A DNA stretch of 64,000 bases from Xanthostigma xanthostigma (GCA_963575645.1 OY754470.1:25278501-25342500); one strand, 5' to 3'; shown: positions 45,601-54,207, counted from the first letter of the stretch. Program-made: numbers and translations. Notes: generated from the letters alone by a model not told the origin.

Positions 45601-46683
45601 GATTAATTTTTGTTTAATAATAATATTTTGGTGGAAATAAAATTTTCGAATAATTTATATACAAATTAGTAAAAAAATTATATGATACATAATAATTAGC
45701 GAAAATAACTTCGTTCTAACCAGGTGTCCCACGACATCTCTCGTCTTACACGCTTTATATTAACTTCACTTGTAAGTTTGTATGTGTGTATGTATGTAAG
45801 TATGTATGTTTGTTTGTAACCTTCATTTGGACGACAGCAAGTGGTTTATTACTGTAGTATAATAATATGCCAGCACTGTAACTACAGTGGGTAGCCGTGC
45901 GGTCTAAGGCACGGGTCTTCGCTGACGTCAACTCTCGGAATCACGGGTCGTGGGTTCTAATCCCGTCCACGCCGAAAAAAAAATTGTTTTTTTTTTCGGC
46001 AAATTTTTGACAATAAATCGAAAAAAAAGTGGAAAATAAATCTAGTTTAAAAAAACTAAAAAACACGCTTTATATCAAACTAAAAAGTGAAAAATAAATA
46101 TAGTTTAAAAAAAACTAAAAAACACGCTTTATATCGAACTAAAAAGTAAAAAATATTTTTTTTAAAATAAGCTTAAAACAATAATGAATAAAAAATACAA
46201 GTATTATTGTGAAAAAAGCGTGGGGCGCTCGATGTACGAAAATGTGGAACAAAGCGCCCTACGCTTTTTTCACAATACTTGTATTTTTTATTCATTACTG
46301 TTTTAAGCTTATTTTTAAAAAAATATTATTTACTTTTTAGTTCGATATAAAGCGTGTTTTTTAGTTTTTTTTAAACCATATATATTTGTATTAAGGGATG
46401 GCCCCATCCGACGAATTTGCTACGGGCCTCAGGTGGTAAAGTTACGCCACTGAACACTACTATCATAGTTTTTAGATTTATAATTATCATTAAAATGTGA
46501 AATTAGTGAAGTAATAGGACACATTGTATATTTGGAACGCGTGCTACGTACACTGCAATATATAGTAAGATCAAATAGAAGAAAGAAAGGAATAGAAGCT
46601 GATAAACACTCACCTCCTGACAATGGACCTCTCACACCCTCCTTGCCCAGTTGGAGAAGGCCTTGCCGGATATCTCGTAAAAT
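32810..46683 (-). CDS. SASH1: SASH-family SH3 and SAM domain scaffold protein (seven exons, 5' end missing)
   Basis: Exons in transcript order: 46683-46614, 41893-41554, 40500-40215, 39082-38899, 37997-37840, 36464-36107, 33645-32810. Lengths 70, 340, 286, 184, 158, 358 and 836 sum to 2232 nt (743 codons plus TAG), and every junction is GT/AG and in phase. In this partial numbering, LRQDVQRKISRL (about 252-263) and SLPSGSGSSTQALVRAG precede the SH3 at about 327-381 (RALVDYTPSPYDKEALRF ... GLWKGICNNKIGTFKFINVE). The SAM domain is at about 403-465 (SVEDLLIKIGMQEHISVFVL, NGYEDLELFKEIEPADLDYL, EHRAKILSAVQLLHDLD). The tail has the SASH-typical DSGCYDAS motif. SASH1, SASH3 and SAMSN1 are signalling adaptors; I believe Drosophila SKIP is the fly homologue. 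The first visible exon begins in phase 0 without a convincing start, so upstream exons are missing. Introns are loaded with mobile elements. Confidence 0.92.
34560..34917. repeat. Interspersed repeat, family R (copy 1, uninterrupted)
   Basis: CTGCAGAACAACCAAAA (about 34570), AATGTTAGGAAATA, CACAAGTTATAG and GAAGTGTTCACTGAATCTGT recur in the same order at 61090-62190, where the copy is split by a 728-bp insertion. It lies in the SASH intron between exons D and E. Confidence 0.7.
35218..35805. mobile_element. Fold-back element, family F (complete)
   Basis: 588 bp with arms of roughly 270 bp. Outer ends ATACCATAGATATATATAT are mirrored. Both arms carry AAACGCCGTAAAAG, AAACAGTGATATTTCG, TGAAACGTTTCAAAAATTAC and AAAGCTTAGAACATTTTACA. 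Only about 50 bp at the centre is unpaired. It lies in the SASH intron between exons D and E. A single arm is present at 22809-23055. Confidence 0.85.
36107..36464 (-). CDS. SASH1: SASH exon D (rest of SH3 and SAM)
   Basis: 358 nt; the SH3 second half with the conserved Trp (GLWKGICNNKIGTFKF) and the entire SAM domain. GTGAGT follows LLHDLD and one base of Ser. Confidence 0.95.
36925..37325. mobile_element. hAT MITE with perfect 8-bp target duplication
   Basis: Left end CAGAGGTGCCCAACCAGTCG, right end GGTTGGGCAGCCCTG. CTATAGAG flanks both sides exactly (36917-36924; 37326-37333). GATCGCG words repeat near both ends. It is 401 bp, non-coding, in the intron between exons C and D of SASH. The CAGxGGTxCCCAACC terminus fits the Buster group of hAT elements. 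Confidence 0.88.
37398..37430. repeat. Perfect 14-bp hairpin with 5-nt loop
   Basis: CTTTCTGGCGTAGT and ACTACGCCAGAAAG flank ACCCG. It lies 65 bp after the hAT MITE in the same intron. Confidence 0.7.
37840..37997 (-). CDS. SASH1: SASH exon C (start of SH3)
   Basis: 158 nt; linker TQALVRAGSNHSSISAEDRE, then the first SH3 strand and RT loop (RALVDYTPSPYDKEALRFK). The SH3 ALYDY-type motif appears as ALVDY. Ends in phase 0 at GTAAAC. Confidence 0.93.
38025..38100. repeat. Truncated end of the ~720-bp family S
   Basis: AATAAAAACTCGGGTCGCAG and the following GCAGTGTGGCT match the left end of the elements at 48027 and 51870. It sits just upstream of the acceptor of SASH exon C. Confidence 0.6.
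38899..39082 (-). CDS. SASH1: SASH exon B
   Basis: 184 nt; a basic helical stretch GLVGRVRGLRQDVQRKISRL followed by a Ser-rich linker ending SLPSGSGS. Starts in phase 0 after TGCATAG and ends one base into a Ser codon. Confidence 0.9.
39236..39912. mobile_element. Interspersed family H (copy 1, ~677 bp)
   Basis: Shares CCAGCCAATTGGGCGACGGG, CGTTGCCATGGTTACCTACA, CCCAAAAACAATAGG and the terminal hairpin ACCATTCCCCAC/GGGTTGGAATGGT with 59311-59916 in the same orientation. A fragment is at 8395-8530. It occupies the intron between SASH exons A and B. Superfamily not determined. Confidence 0.7.
40215..40500 (-). CDS. SASH1: SASH exon A
   Basis: 286 nt; a Ser-rich start (ESGDYAGSDVQSVSSRLSTI) and LPGGKSLPFRKMIGYSHRN, then an acidic stretch SSDYEDQEELDNITQQIATV. 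The region corresponds to the segment before the SH3 in SASH proteins. Donor GTAAGT, acceptor GTTTCAG. Confidence 0.88.
40993..41413. mobile_element. TTAA-flanked palindromic element, family P (copy 2)
   Basis: 421 bp, TTAA at 40989-40992 and 41414-41417. Arms identical in layout to copy 1. It is in the SASH intron immediately downstream of exon Z. Confidence 0.85.
41554..41893 (-). CDS. SASH1: SASH exon Z
   Basis: 340 nt encoding DTYMYDEDIRVLGPAG, an acidic segment (YESDPEDFLMG) and a Pro-rich end (PQSGPYPPTIIPLTHS). No folded domain was recognised. Palindromic TTAA elements lie on both sides, 141 bp downstream and 1.8 kb upstream in transcript direction. Confidence 0.85.
42090..42724 (-). 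mobile_element. tRNA-bearing palindromic element, family L (copy 1)
   Basis: From its TACACGCTTTATATTAACTT end (42724) inward: a GTATGTATGT-type run, a tRNA-like block, repeated ACACGCTTTATATCGAAC / AAAAAGT words, and a hairpin with arms of about 115 bp (42122-42372). The hairpin centre is GCGTGGGGCGCT...AGCGCCCCACGC. Copy 2 is inverted at 45747-46390. Both lie in the SASH intron between exons Y and Z. Confidence 0.75.
42515..42602 (-). pseudogene. tRNA-Leu/Ser-like sequence inside family L (copy 1)
   Basis: TAGCCGTGCGGTCTAAGGC resembles the D-arm/A box of type II tRNAs, and GTGGGTTCTAATCCCGTCCA resembles the T-arm/B box, with an extra-long middle. Anticodon and acceptor stems do not pair, so this is tRNA-derived, not a working tRNA. 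Confidence 0.6.
42886..43024. mobile_element. Palindromic MITE, family N (copy 2)
   Basis: Same arms as 5758-5905 (CCAAGCAGCCAGCAAACGGT and mirror) with CCCGCATGCGCAGTA / TACTGCGCATGCGGG inside. It lies in the SASH intron Y-Z. Confidence 0.75.
43325..43500. repeat. Short tandem repeat TATGGTGGAAGAACGGGTATGAATTAAAAAA
   Basis: A ~31-bp unit (core GGTGGAAGAACGGGTATGAA) occurs three times from 43383 to 43470, then a diverged fourth copy with GTGGAAGTACGGG. It lies in the SASH intron. Confidence 0.7.
43696..44113. mobile_element. TTAA-flanked palindromic element, family P (copy 3)
   Basis: TTAA at 43692-43695; on the right the end CTC is followed by TTTAA, one base more than a clean TTAA. Arms match copies 1 and 2. 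It is in the SASH intron upstream of exon Z. Confidence 0.83.
44114..44989. other. Intronic stretch without a recognised feature
   Basis: AT-rich; open frames up to 74 codons show no recognisable domain. Confidence 0.35.
44990..45440. repeat. Interspersed repeat, family G (copy 2)
   Basis: CGCTTATAATTCGCTCAATT, GGTTCGAAACCTGTCTTAAA and AAATGCAACGCCTTCT match 7920-8330 in the same orientation. Confidence 0.65.
45487..45556 (+). pseudogene. tRNA-Gly(GCC)-like sequence
   Basis: AGTTCAGAGGTAGAAT (A box/D-arm), CTGCCATG in the anticodon-loop position, and a perfect T-arm GCCCGGGTTCGAGTCCCGG (B box GGTTCGAGTCC). The 5' acceptor strand does not pair with the 3' strand CAGATGC and the anticodon stem has a mismatch. 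It is probably a tRNA-derived head or pseudogene. Confidence 0.65.
45747..46390 (+). mobile_element. tRNA-bearing palindromic element, family L (copy 2)
   Basis: Starts TTACACGCTTTATATTAACT, includes a GTATGTATGT run, the tRNA-like block, and the large hairpin centred near 46240. It is inverted relative to copy 1; the two can pair over about 600 bp across a 3-kb loop in the same intron. Confidence 0.75.
45887..45974 (+). pseudogene. tRNA-Leu/Ser-like sequence inside family L (copy 2)
   Basis: GTAGCCGTGCGGTCTAAGGC and GTGGGTTCTAATCCCGTCCA, nearly identical to copy 1, so the tRNA-derived block is a fixed part of the element. Confidence 0.6.
46614..46683 (-). CDS. SASH1: SASH exon Y (most 5' visible)
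   Basis: 70 nt reading ILRDIRQGLLQLGKEGVRGP and LSG, between TATTCCAG and GTGAGT. Its last base G joins AT of the next exon to give Asp. An in-frame ATG exists 14 codons upstream in the intron-like T-rich sequence but precedes the acceptor, so it is unlikely to be the start. Confidence 0.8.
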
Positions 46684-47062
46684 CTGGAATACAAAGATTA
46701 AACATATCACAGTAAAACGTATCAAATGTTACACAACTTATTCTATAATACGTGATGGAAACAAAAAAATAAGAAATCGCTCTTTTACAATGAGTGAATT
46801 CCTTCAAAATATTTATATTACTCCGTTGCTATACAAAGATAAATATACATTACTAGCCGCTACCCGCGGTTTCGCACACGGACGAGATGAAACACGGCGG
46901 CGACAACAGTAGTGGAGCATTAGGCTCCACCATATAAAATTGCGACTTTAAAACACAATGCTTATATTTTTTTTTGGCCAGGAACCGTCTCGCAATCGGA
47001 TGAATGGCAAAGAAACGCATAGGTCACAAACAAACCAACGGACATTCATCTGTATAAACATA
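46684..47062. other. Upstream flank or intron of SASH, nothing recognised
   Basis: Contains a TACCCGCGGTTTCGCACACG word (46860) that looks like the end of an interspersed repeat; otherwise featureless. Confidence 0.35.
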
Positions 47063-47499
47063 CAGTGTAACCTCTTTATAACGTCCTTCGTTATAACGAA
47101 AAACTCCCTATAACGTAGAAATTTTTACAATTTGGTTGGTTTACCTTAAAGCCCATACATTACTACCCTCTTTATAGCGCAACTGCCATTCTCTATTACG
47201 AAGAAATATGTTCATATTTAGGCGTCAGCAAATATTTACAGACGTAAAGAGGACGATTCTGAACAATCAGCAACATTCAACAAGCACTTGATGATTCCAC
47301 CACATCCCAAGTCATGCATAAGATACTTAATAAAATACAAAACAAATATTGGCATAGCAAAAAACGTCAGCAAAGTGCTTGGAATAAACGAATTAGGTGA
47401 AATTTGGTTATTTTTCTTTCTTCCCTCCATATAACGAAAACTCTTTATAACGAAAAAAGTGCTCGGTCCCTTGAGATTCGTTATAAAGAGGTTACACTG
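47063..47499. mobile_element. Tigger/pogo-type MITE, 437 bp
   Basis: Ends CAGTGTAACCTCTTTATAAC and the mirror GTTATAAAGAGGTTACACTG, flanked by TA (47061-47062; 47500-47501). ATAACG words repeat near both ends. The interior has no intact transposase. Confidence 0.85.
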
Positions 47500-48026
47500 T
47501 ATTAGATAAATATTGAATTTACAAGTTTCTTGGACAATCGTTCAAGCTAACTGTTTTTGTTTTCACTTATGGTGCTGTCACATTTGTACACTTTTTGTAT
47601 TGTACAAGCTGAACTGTGGCGCAACTCTGGGTTTGAAATGTGGGAAAAATGCTGCGAGTTCAAAAGTTGCGTCATTTTAACGCGACTTTTCAAGTTACGT
47701 ACACAGGTACACAGTACACTTGAAAAGTAGCCAAGTGTGAAGTATGGTTTATTGGCCTCTACATCTTCTGACATAATCAGCCATTATGAGAACAGTTGAA
47801 AATATACTAAGTCGCGAAATCCGTCGTGTTAGGATAATTAACTACGATAAAGTTAAATATTTAGGTACAATTGTGCCTAATATTCATGTAGACTTGGAAA
47901 CAGATTTTTTTACTGATGGAATAGTCAGAGTAGTGCAGGCAAATTAGATTTAGAATGTGTATTAATTGTAGACAGAACTTTTATCATTGTAAACGGTAAA
48001 GGGGCTTGTAATGAACGTAAAAAATA
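47500..48026. repeat. Flank whose right part is the outer arm of a large inverted pair
   Basis: About 47935-48020 (GTGCAGGCAAATTAG, AATTGTAGACAGAACTTTTA, GGGGCTTGTAATGAACGT) is mirrored at about 53408-53508. 47500-47930 was not recognised. Confidence 0.5.
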
Positions 48027-48544
48027 ATAAAAACTCGGGTCGCAGTGCGAAACCCTGCCGACAATATAGTGTATTTGCTTTTATAGGCAGTGTGGCTCTA
48101 TTGTATGAGCTTAACTTTGTTTTTGAACAAAATAAAAAAAAATACCCCTTAGTACACCCCTTAAAACAACATTTTTTTAGTTAATTTTAATACTACATAT
48201 CAATTCAACATCTGTACCAAATTATATACACCCTTCTGTATGTAAATCTATATCAGTAAACTTGTGTTTTCATAAAATTTGTAAGTCCGGTTCTGTGGGG
48301 CCGATTTTTTTAAAATTTTAGCGGCACATTTTAATAATTACTAAAGGGTTAAATTTCAATTTTGAAACGATTCTGAAATTTTTTTCGGTATTTTTGGGCC
48401 CGAAAACTTTTTTCAACCCCTAAATACCACCCTTAACATGGCCCGATTAGGCCCATTTTAAATAGGCTTCGTGCGGTGATGGATTCCAACGTGTGGACCA
48501 AATTTCGTTTAAATCGATTAAGTCTGTCGAGAGTTATCGTGCTA

Positions 48545-48615
<71 letters not shown>

Positions 48616-48741
48616 AACATTTCCAAAAATGGTGCCAAACTTCTTAGAAACTTATGAAACGTCGAGAAATTTTGGTCCGACCCCTAGGTCCCACCATCCG
48701 ACCGACGCCAATAGTGTAAGTGCCTTATGGCAAATACACTA
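48027..48741. mobile_element. Interspersed family S (copy 1, ~715 bp) with (TA)n
   Basis: From AAAACTCGGGTCGCAGTGCG to CCTTATGGCAAATACACTAA. A (TA)n run lies at 48551-48601. It shares nearly its whole length in direct orientation with 51870-52592. AGTGTATTTGC near the left end is mirrored by GCAAATACACT at the right end. Confidence 0.75.
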
Positions 48742-49566
48742 ATAATATTTTATCCTAAACCAATTACACACAAAACTTCCATTAACTTTAATGTTTTACA
48801 ACTATACACTTCACAAAAAGTTAACAAACAGCACACAAATAAGTTCACAAGAGCAACTGTAAAATAATATAATACTCCCTGTTTATAGGGTAGGTATTAT
48901 GATCTATGTGGCGGTCATTATTATTTTATCACACGAATAAATAATTTTATACTCTGGAAGTAAGGCAGGATGGATTTATATCTGCGGTAAGCATAATTAT
49001 GGTTGGTGAATTGAATTATCGCTATTTATTCGAAGGAATAGTTACCTAAAGAATAAATGAACCGAATAAATATCTACTTACGTTCAGTGAATATGGCCAT
49101 AAAAAGTAGTAAAAGTTTTCATTTTTACTAAGTGCCGTGTTTTTACAATTTTTTTTTTAAACTAAACAAGAAACAGATATTAGTTTTGTGCGTTACTTTT
49201 AGGTTACCTTTGAACTATGTTTCTAATGAAAGACATGTAGCGTAAAATAAATTAATTCTACAAATAAATAAATGTTCGAAATTATATTACATAACTTGCG
49301 ATCTAAAAACAGCGCCCACAATTTAAAAATTTCATTTGGGTAACAGACGATTTATAAAGGCAACGCTTTGATTTTCAATTTTAAAATCTACGATTTCCCA
49401 GTTACATTTCATAAATTTATAATTTGGATTTGCGATTGTGTACCAATACTCCACTACACAGTTTCAAATAGACAGGTGTCTCAGAATTGATAATCCAATT
49501 TTATGTAGATATACATTAGTATACCTATAAAAACCTCCGTGAATTGCTGTCACATTGTATATGGTA
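48742..49566. other. Non-coding stretch, nothing recognised
   Basis: AT-rich with no supported gene and no repeat match in the window. Confidence 0.4.
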
Positions 49567-50332
49567 CTAACGGTCCCCCCCGGTTTCACCCGGGTGCAAA
49601 AGAATGAATGGGGAAGGGGGGACATGAGTACGCTCATTCATCTTAGTTTATCGAGATGAATGTTGAGTCCAAATTTCATGATGATCGGAGTTACTGTTCA
49701 AAAATTTTTGTCGATAAAAAGCAGTAAATTATACTTTTAATAAGTATAGATAATAAACTTCTTTTAAATCAATAATTACTGGAATTAATAAAATATAATA
49801 AATATTTAATTGAAAACACTGTAAGAAAATTATTTCTATATAATATGTACCTATAGTTGTAACAGTTTTCAAATGAGCTATTAATTAGATTTATTTAATT
49901 GTAATTAGTCGTAAATAAAATTTAAATAAATTTAAATGTAAGACAGTAACGTAGAAAATTAAAAAAAAATTAAAAATATATTCGCCAAACGTGGGGCTCG
50001 AACCCACGACCCTGATATTAAGAGTCACGCACTCTATCGACTGAGCCAGCCGGGCTTCTGAATGTGCAATGCTAATAATGGTATATTTAGTTACGGCATT
50101 TCACCTAAATAGAAGCTTATTTTTGAGATACATTTTGCAATATTTTTCATTGATGCTCCGCTCTTATTGCTCGTAGCGTGATATTATATAGCTTATAGCT
50201 TTCCTCGATAAATGGGCTATCCAACAATTTTTTTTTTTCAATTTGAACCAGTACTTCCTGAGATTAGCGCGTTCAACCAAACAAACAAACAAACTCTTCA
50301 GCTTTATATATTAGTATAGATATAAGCTAAAA
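49567..50332 (+). mobile_element. Element family T carrying tRNA-Lys-like sequence (copy 1)
   Basis: Starts ACTAACGGTCCCCCCCGGTT and ends CTTTATATATTAGTATAGAT. Family words: CGAATGGGGAAGG-like, GAGATGAATGTTG, GAGTTACTGTTCAAAA, TGGGCTATCCAACAA, TCCTGAGATTAGCGCGTTCA. The tRNA-like block sits in the middle in antisense. The ends look like those of RTE/SINE-type retroposons in insects, but no reverse transcriptase is present. Confidence 0.75.
49984..50055 (-). pseudogene. tRNA-Lys(CTT)-like sequence in family T copy 1
   Basis: Read on the - strand: GCCCGGCTGGCTCAGTCGAT, loop CTCTTAA (anticodon CTT), and GGGTTCGAGCCCC in the T-arm. The length is 72 nt. One acceptor mismatch and two or three anticodon-stem mismatches make it a probable pseudogene. 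Confidence 0.75.
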
Positions 50333-50584
50333 AAATGCATGTAGGTAGCTTAGTAATAGACGCTGACAGTCTTAGATTTTGAGCGTCTATAATCTTGAAT
50401 CTAATCTGTAACTTAGTATAGTATTTTCACTCTGAGAGTCGAACTAAGAGCCGGAATTAAACGAAGTAAATCTTTTTGGTATCTCGGCTATGAATATTCC
50501 TTGTCGCTAACAATGCATGTATTGTTTACATGTTTTACTTCAACCGGGCGTAAAGGTTACTTTAAACTTTAATATCTTTGAAGA
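50333..50584. other. Short non-coding spacer, nothing recognised
   Basis: AT-rich sequence between family T and the small TTAA hairpin. Confidence 0.35.
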
Positions 50585-50588
50585 TTAA

Positions 50589-50663
50589 GGCCTAGTTTAT
50601 ATGAGAGGCGTTTAACGCGCGTTAGCCCAACGCGCGTTGAACGCTCTTCATGTGTGCTAGGCC
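50589..50663. mobile_element. 75-bp hairpin element flanked by TTAA
   Basis: GGCCTAG / CTAGGCC ends and AACGCGCGTT / AACGCGCGTT at the centre, with TTAA on both sides (50585-50588; 50664-50667). It has the size and TSD of a very short piggyBac-like MITE, though TTAA could also belong to the palindrome itself. Confidence 0.6.
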
Positions 50664-50724
50664 TTAAGAATCTAATTTTACAAAAAAGTTGTGTAAATCA
50701 GGGATTAATTCATTTATCTAACTA

Positions 50725-50850
50725 GTAACCCACTCCGGCTTCGCTCTAATTTGTAGATTGCCACCGTTGTTTTGTCGACTCACGTTGCAAAATTGATATC
50801 CACGAAAAGCTCTTAATATTAGAATGGATATAGTAAGCTAGCTTTTAACG
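50725..50850. repeat. Interspersed repeat, family K (copy 2)
   Basis: CGCTCTAATTTGTAGATTGC and TTGCAAAATTGATATCCACG match 21100-21200. Confidence 0.5.
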
Positions 50851-51869
50851 AACTCTGTAATCTTGTTCCTGTTTTGTTTTGTAATATTATTGCATAATAT
50901 GTCGACCCACCTATGTAAATGAAAAAAAAGCTAGCCTTAACAGATAGACATATGCCATCTCAGACTTTTCTGTAGATCTATAAAAGAGGAACAATTCCAC
51001 TATACATTGTCAGGTCTTCCCCTTAGGGGTTTGGCCGGGACCTTAATTCAGGCTAGCTCCTTTTTAGCGGCGCTGGGGTGAGTTCGCGAGATTACTGCTC
51101 AAATTACAAAAAAAACAAAAAAAACGGTAGTGACGTGGCTATGGACCGAACTTACCAGGATTTTGGCTAGAATTGTTAACATCAAGGACGAGCTGCTTTA
51201 AGCGGTGTTAAGCTCAAATTGAAATTCTATGGGCGCCTGACCAATCCTCTTGTTAGCACTGTTGACAGATGTTGGTCTCACCTGTCAAGAAACTGGAGTG
51301 GTTCGGATCCAATTAAACGCGAAATTTTAGTTTCAAAAAATTTAATTTTCTTTTTTTTTTTTTTTTTTTAAATTAAAACAAGTATTGTGGTGAAATATTA
51401 CTTGTGGTTGTACAAAATTGAAATTTCATAACAAAAAATGGCAAGATGAGTCATTGTGACTGTAACTACCTACTAGCGATAAAATTACTACAAAAACAAG
51501 CCTAAAAATAGCTAGCAATAATAATGATAAATGGTACACAAGTAAATTCACTATATTATAAACCTGAAAATTTTCAGCAACTATAGGCAGAACGAACGCT
51601 ACCATATAAATTAAATAGAAATAACAATTAAACTAAAATAGGTACAATTAAACTAAAATAGGTACAATAGTTATGGCGTTAGCAGGTACAGGACAGTGAT
51701 CCAATTCGCAATAGATAAATTATCTTTTAAAAGTGAAAACAGTGAGCTGCAACAAAAATTTAGAACCAACAACTTCACTAACATACAACACGATCTGAAA
51801 TAACTTTATTACTAAAAGCTAGCCCTAACGATTGTACCTATACACACGTACACGACACAGCGCATTTTA
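50851..51869. other. Non-coding stretch, nothing recognised
   Basis: A T tract of about 20 lies at 51350; the phrase AATTAAACTAAAATAGGTAC is repeated in tandem at about 51625-51665. No gene supported. Confidence 0.4.
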
Positions 51870-52386
51870 ATAAAAACTCGGGTCGCAGTGCGAAACCCTG
51901 CCGACAATATAGTGTATTTGCTTTTATAAGCAGTGTGGCTCTATTGTATGAACTTAACTTTGTTTTTGGACAAAATAAAAAAAATTACCCTCTAGTACAC
52001 CCCTTAAAACAACATTTTTTTACTTAATTTCAATACTACATACCAATTCAACATCTGTACCAAATTATATACACCCTTCAGTGTGTAAATCCATATCAGT
52101 AAACTTGCGTTTTCATAAAATTTGTAAGTCCGGTCCTGTCGAGCCGATTTTATTTAAATTTTAGCAGCACATTTCAATAATTACTAAAGGGTTAAATTTC
52201 AAATTTGAAGTGATTCTGAAAATTTTTTCCGTATTTTTGGGCCTAAAAACATTTTTCAACCCCTAAATACCCCCCTTGAAATGGCCCGATCGGGCCCATT
52301 TTAAATAGGCTTCTTGCGATGATGGATTCCAACATGTGGACCAAATTTCGTTTAAATCGATTAAGTCTGTCGAGAGTTATCGTGGT

Positions 52387-52460
<74 letters not shown>

Positions 52461-52592
52461 TATATAAACATTTCCAAAAATGGTGCCAAAGTTCTTAGAA
52501 ACTTATGAAACGTCGAGAAATTTTGGTCCGACCCCTAGGTCCCGCCATCCGACCGACGCCAATAGTGTAAGTGCCTTATGGCAAATACACTA
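51870..52592. mobile_element. Interspersed family S (copy 2) with (TA)n
   Basis: Collinear with 48027-48741, including the (TA)n run (52391-52455, here interrupted by AATATAAATA). Its right end directly abuts the palindrome at 52593. Confidence 0.75.
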
Positions 52593-53403
52593 AAAATGCC
52601 CGGCCAGGGGTAGTAAAGGGTTAATTCGGGAGGGTCAAAAAGGGAGGCAAAATATCTTATAGCGTTTTCCAGCGAAACTTAATGTTCTATCAAAAAATGT
52701 TCTACAGGACAGTTGTAGAACATAAAAAGATCTACAACTTTCATAGAGGTCACTTTTTACTGTGATCTCAAAATGTCCGTGAAAAATGCAAAATGTGCGA
52801 AGAAAACGATTCTTTTGTTTTTTATTTTTCATTTTCGCATAAATAATTACTGAAAAATTCCTAGTTACAAAAGTAATTTTTTAGTTTTTCCAATGTTTGA
52901 GCGTGTTGTTAAATAGGCACTATTAACTTTTATTATTGTATCAGAAAGTACATCTAAAAACACAAAAAATAAGCACAGGAAGAACTCTGTACGATGAATT
53001 TTCACCGTAGAATTTTCATTTGAAAAAAAATGGTTTTTGACTGAAAGAACTGAATATCACAAAAACTTTTCGATTTTTTTATGTAAAAATATTTGTGCTT
53101 ATTTAAGACATAAAGAGGCATGCTTTCACAAAATTTTATCAAAATTGAGTTATTTATGCGAAAATGAAAAATAAAAAACAAAAGAATCGTTTTCTTCGCA
53201 CATTTTGCATTTTTCACGGACATTTTGAGATCACAGTAAAAAGTGACCTCTATGAAAGTTGTAGATCTTTTTATGTTCTACAACTGTCCTGTAGAACATT
53301 TTTTGATAGAACATTAAGTGTCGCTGGAAAACGCTATAAGATATTTTGCCCCCCTTTTTGACCCCCCCGAATTAACCCTTTACTGCCCCTGGCCGGGCAT
53401 TTT
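52593..53403. mobile_element. Large palindromic element with ~256-bp arms
   Basis: Left end AAAATGCCCGGCCAGGGGTA is mirrored at 53384-53403. Arms 52593-52850 and 53148-53403 are nearly identical in inverse orientation, so the same 65-codon open frame appears on both strands; it is not evidence for a gene. TA flanks both ends. The spacer is about 300 bp. Confidence 0.85.
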
Positions 53404-53508
53404 TATTTTTTACGTTCATTATAAGCCCCTTTACCGTTTACAATGATAAAAGTTCTGTCTACAATTAATGTTGGTCTTGGCTTCTAAATATGCTAATTTG
53501 CCTGCACT

Positions 53509-54207
53509 AGAGTGCCCGTTGGCAAAAATTTTACTGACACATACTCTAAACTTTGTATATGGCTTCATTAGATCTAGTCTGACACCTATTTCCTCTATGA
53601 CTTTTCTTGATTTTGGGGCGTTTTCCCTCTAAATTTTCCGAAAGATGTCGTTTTGACGACGTGTAAAAATTTATAGATACTGTTTGATTTTTTAATTGGA
53701 TATCTTAAAAAAATGATTGTCTGTAAAGTCGGTTTACGGACGATAGTTTTACGTGATAACGTATTCCGCTCGAAGGTCAGGCGGAACGTGACACATTTCG
53801 GAACGTTACACTTTTTCGTGCATGCAGCCGGTATTTCATCAATTTATAAGACGTTATCACGTCAAAACTTGAATCAAAACGCTAAAATAATGTTCTCTGG
53901 CAAATAACATTTAAAATGTCGAACATATTCGAGGTGTCAGATATTTTAAATGGTTTATGTTATTTGTAACAGAACATTATTTTAGCGTTTTGATTGAAGT
54001 TTTTAAGCTATTCAATTAAAAAACAAACAGTATCTATATAAATTTTTACACGTCGTCAAAACGACATCTTTCGGAAAATTTAGAGGGAAAACGCCCCAAA
54101 ATCAAGAAAAGTCATAGAGGAAATAGGTGTCAGACTAGGTCTAATGAAGCCATATACAAAGTTTGGGAAGAGTATGTGTCAGTAAAATTTTTGCCGACGG
54201 GCACTCT
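53509..54207. mobile_element. Fold-back element with module M in its left arm
   Basis: Ends AGAGTGCCCG and CGGGCACTCT. The arms share TGACACATACT, GATTTTGGGGCGTTTTCCCT and GACGACGTGTAAAAATTTAT with their mirrors, and an inner pair CAAAACGCTAAAATAATGTT. The left arm is longer by the ~159-bp module at 53709-53867. Confidence 0.8.
53709..53867 (+). repeat. Module M (copy 2)
   Basis: Near-identical to 28118-28277, same orientation. The right arm shows what the site looks like without it: CTTAAAAA joined directly to CTTCAATCAAAACGC. Confidence 0.8.

Noticed and set aside
48551..52455. CRISPR-like spaced repeats
   Set aside because: The runs are (TA)n microsatellites inside two copies of one interspersed element; the host is a eukaryote and no spacer structure exists.
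52635..53361. Identical ~65-codon frames on opposite strands
   Set aside because: They are the two arms of one palindrome; no domain and no supporting signals.
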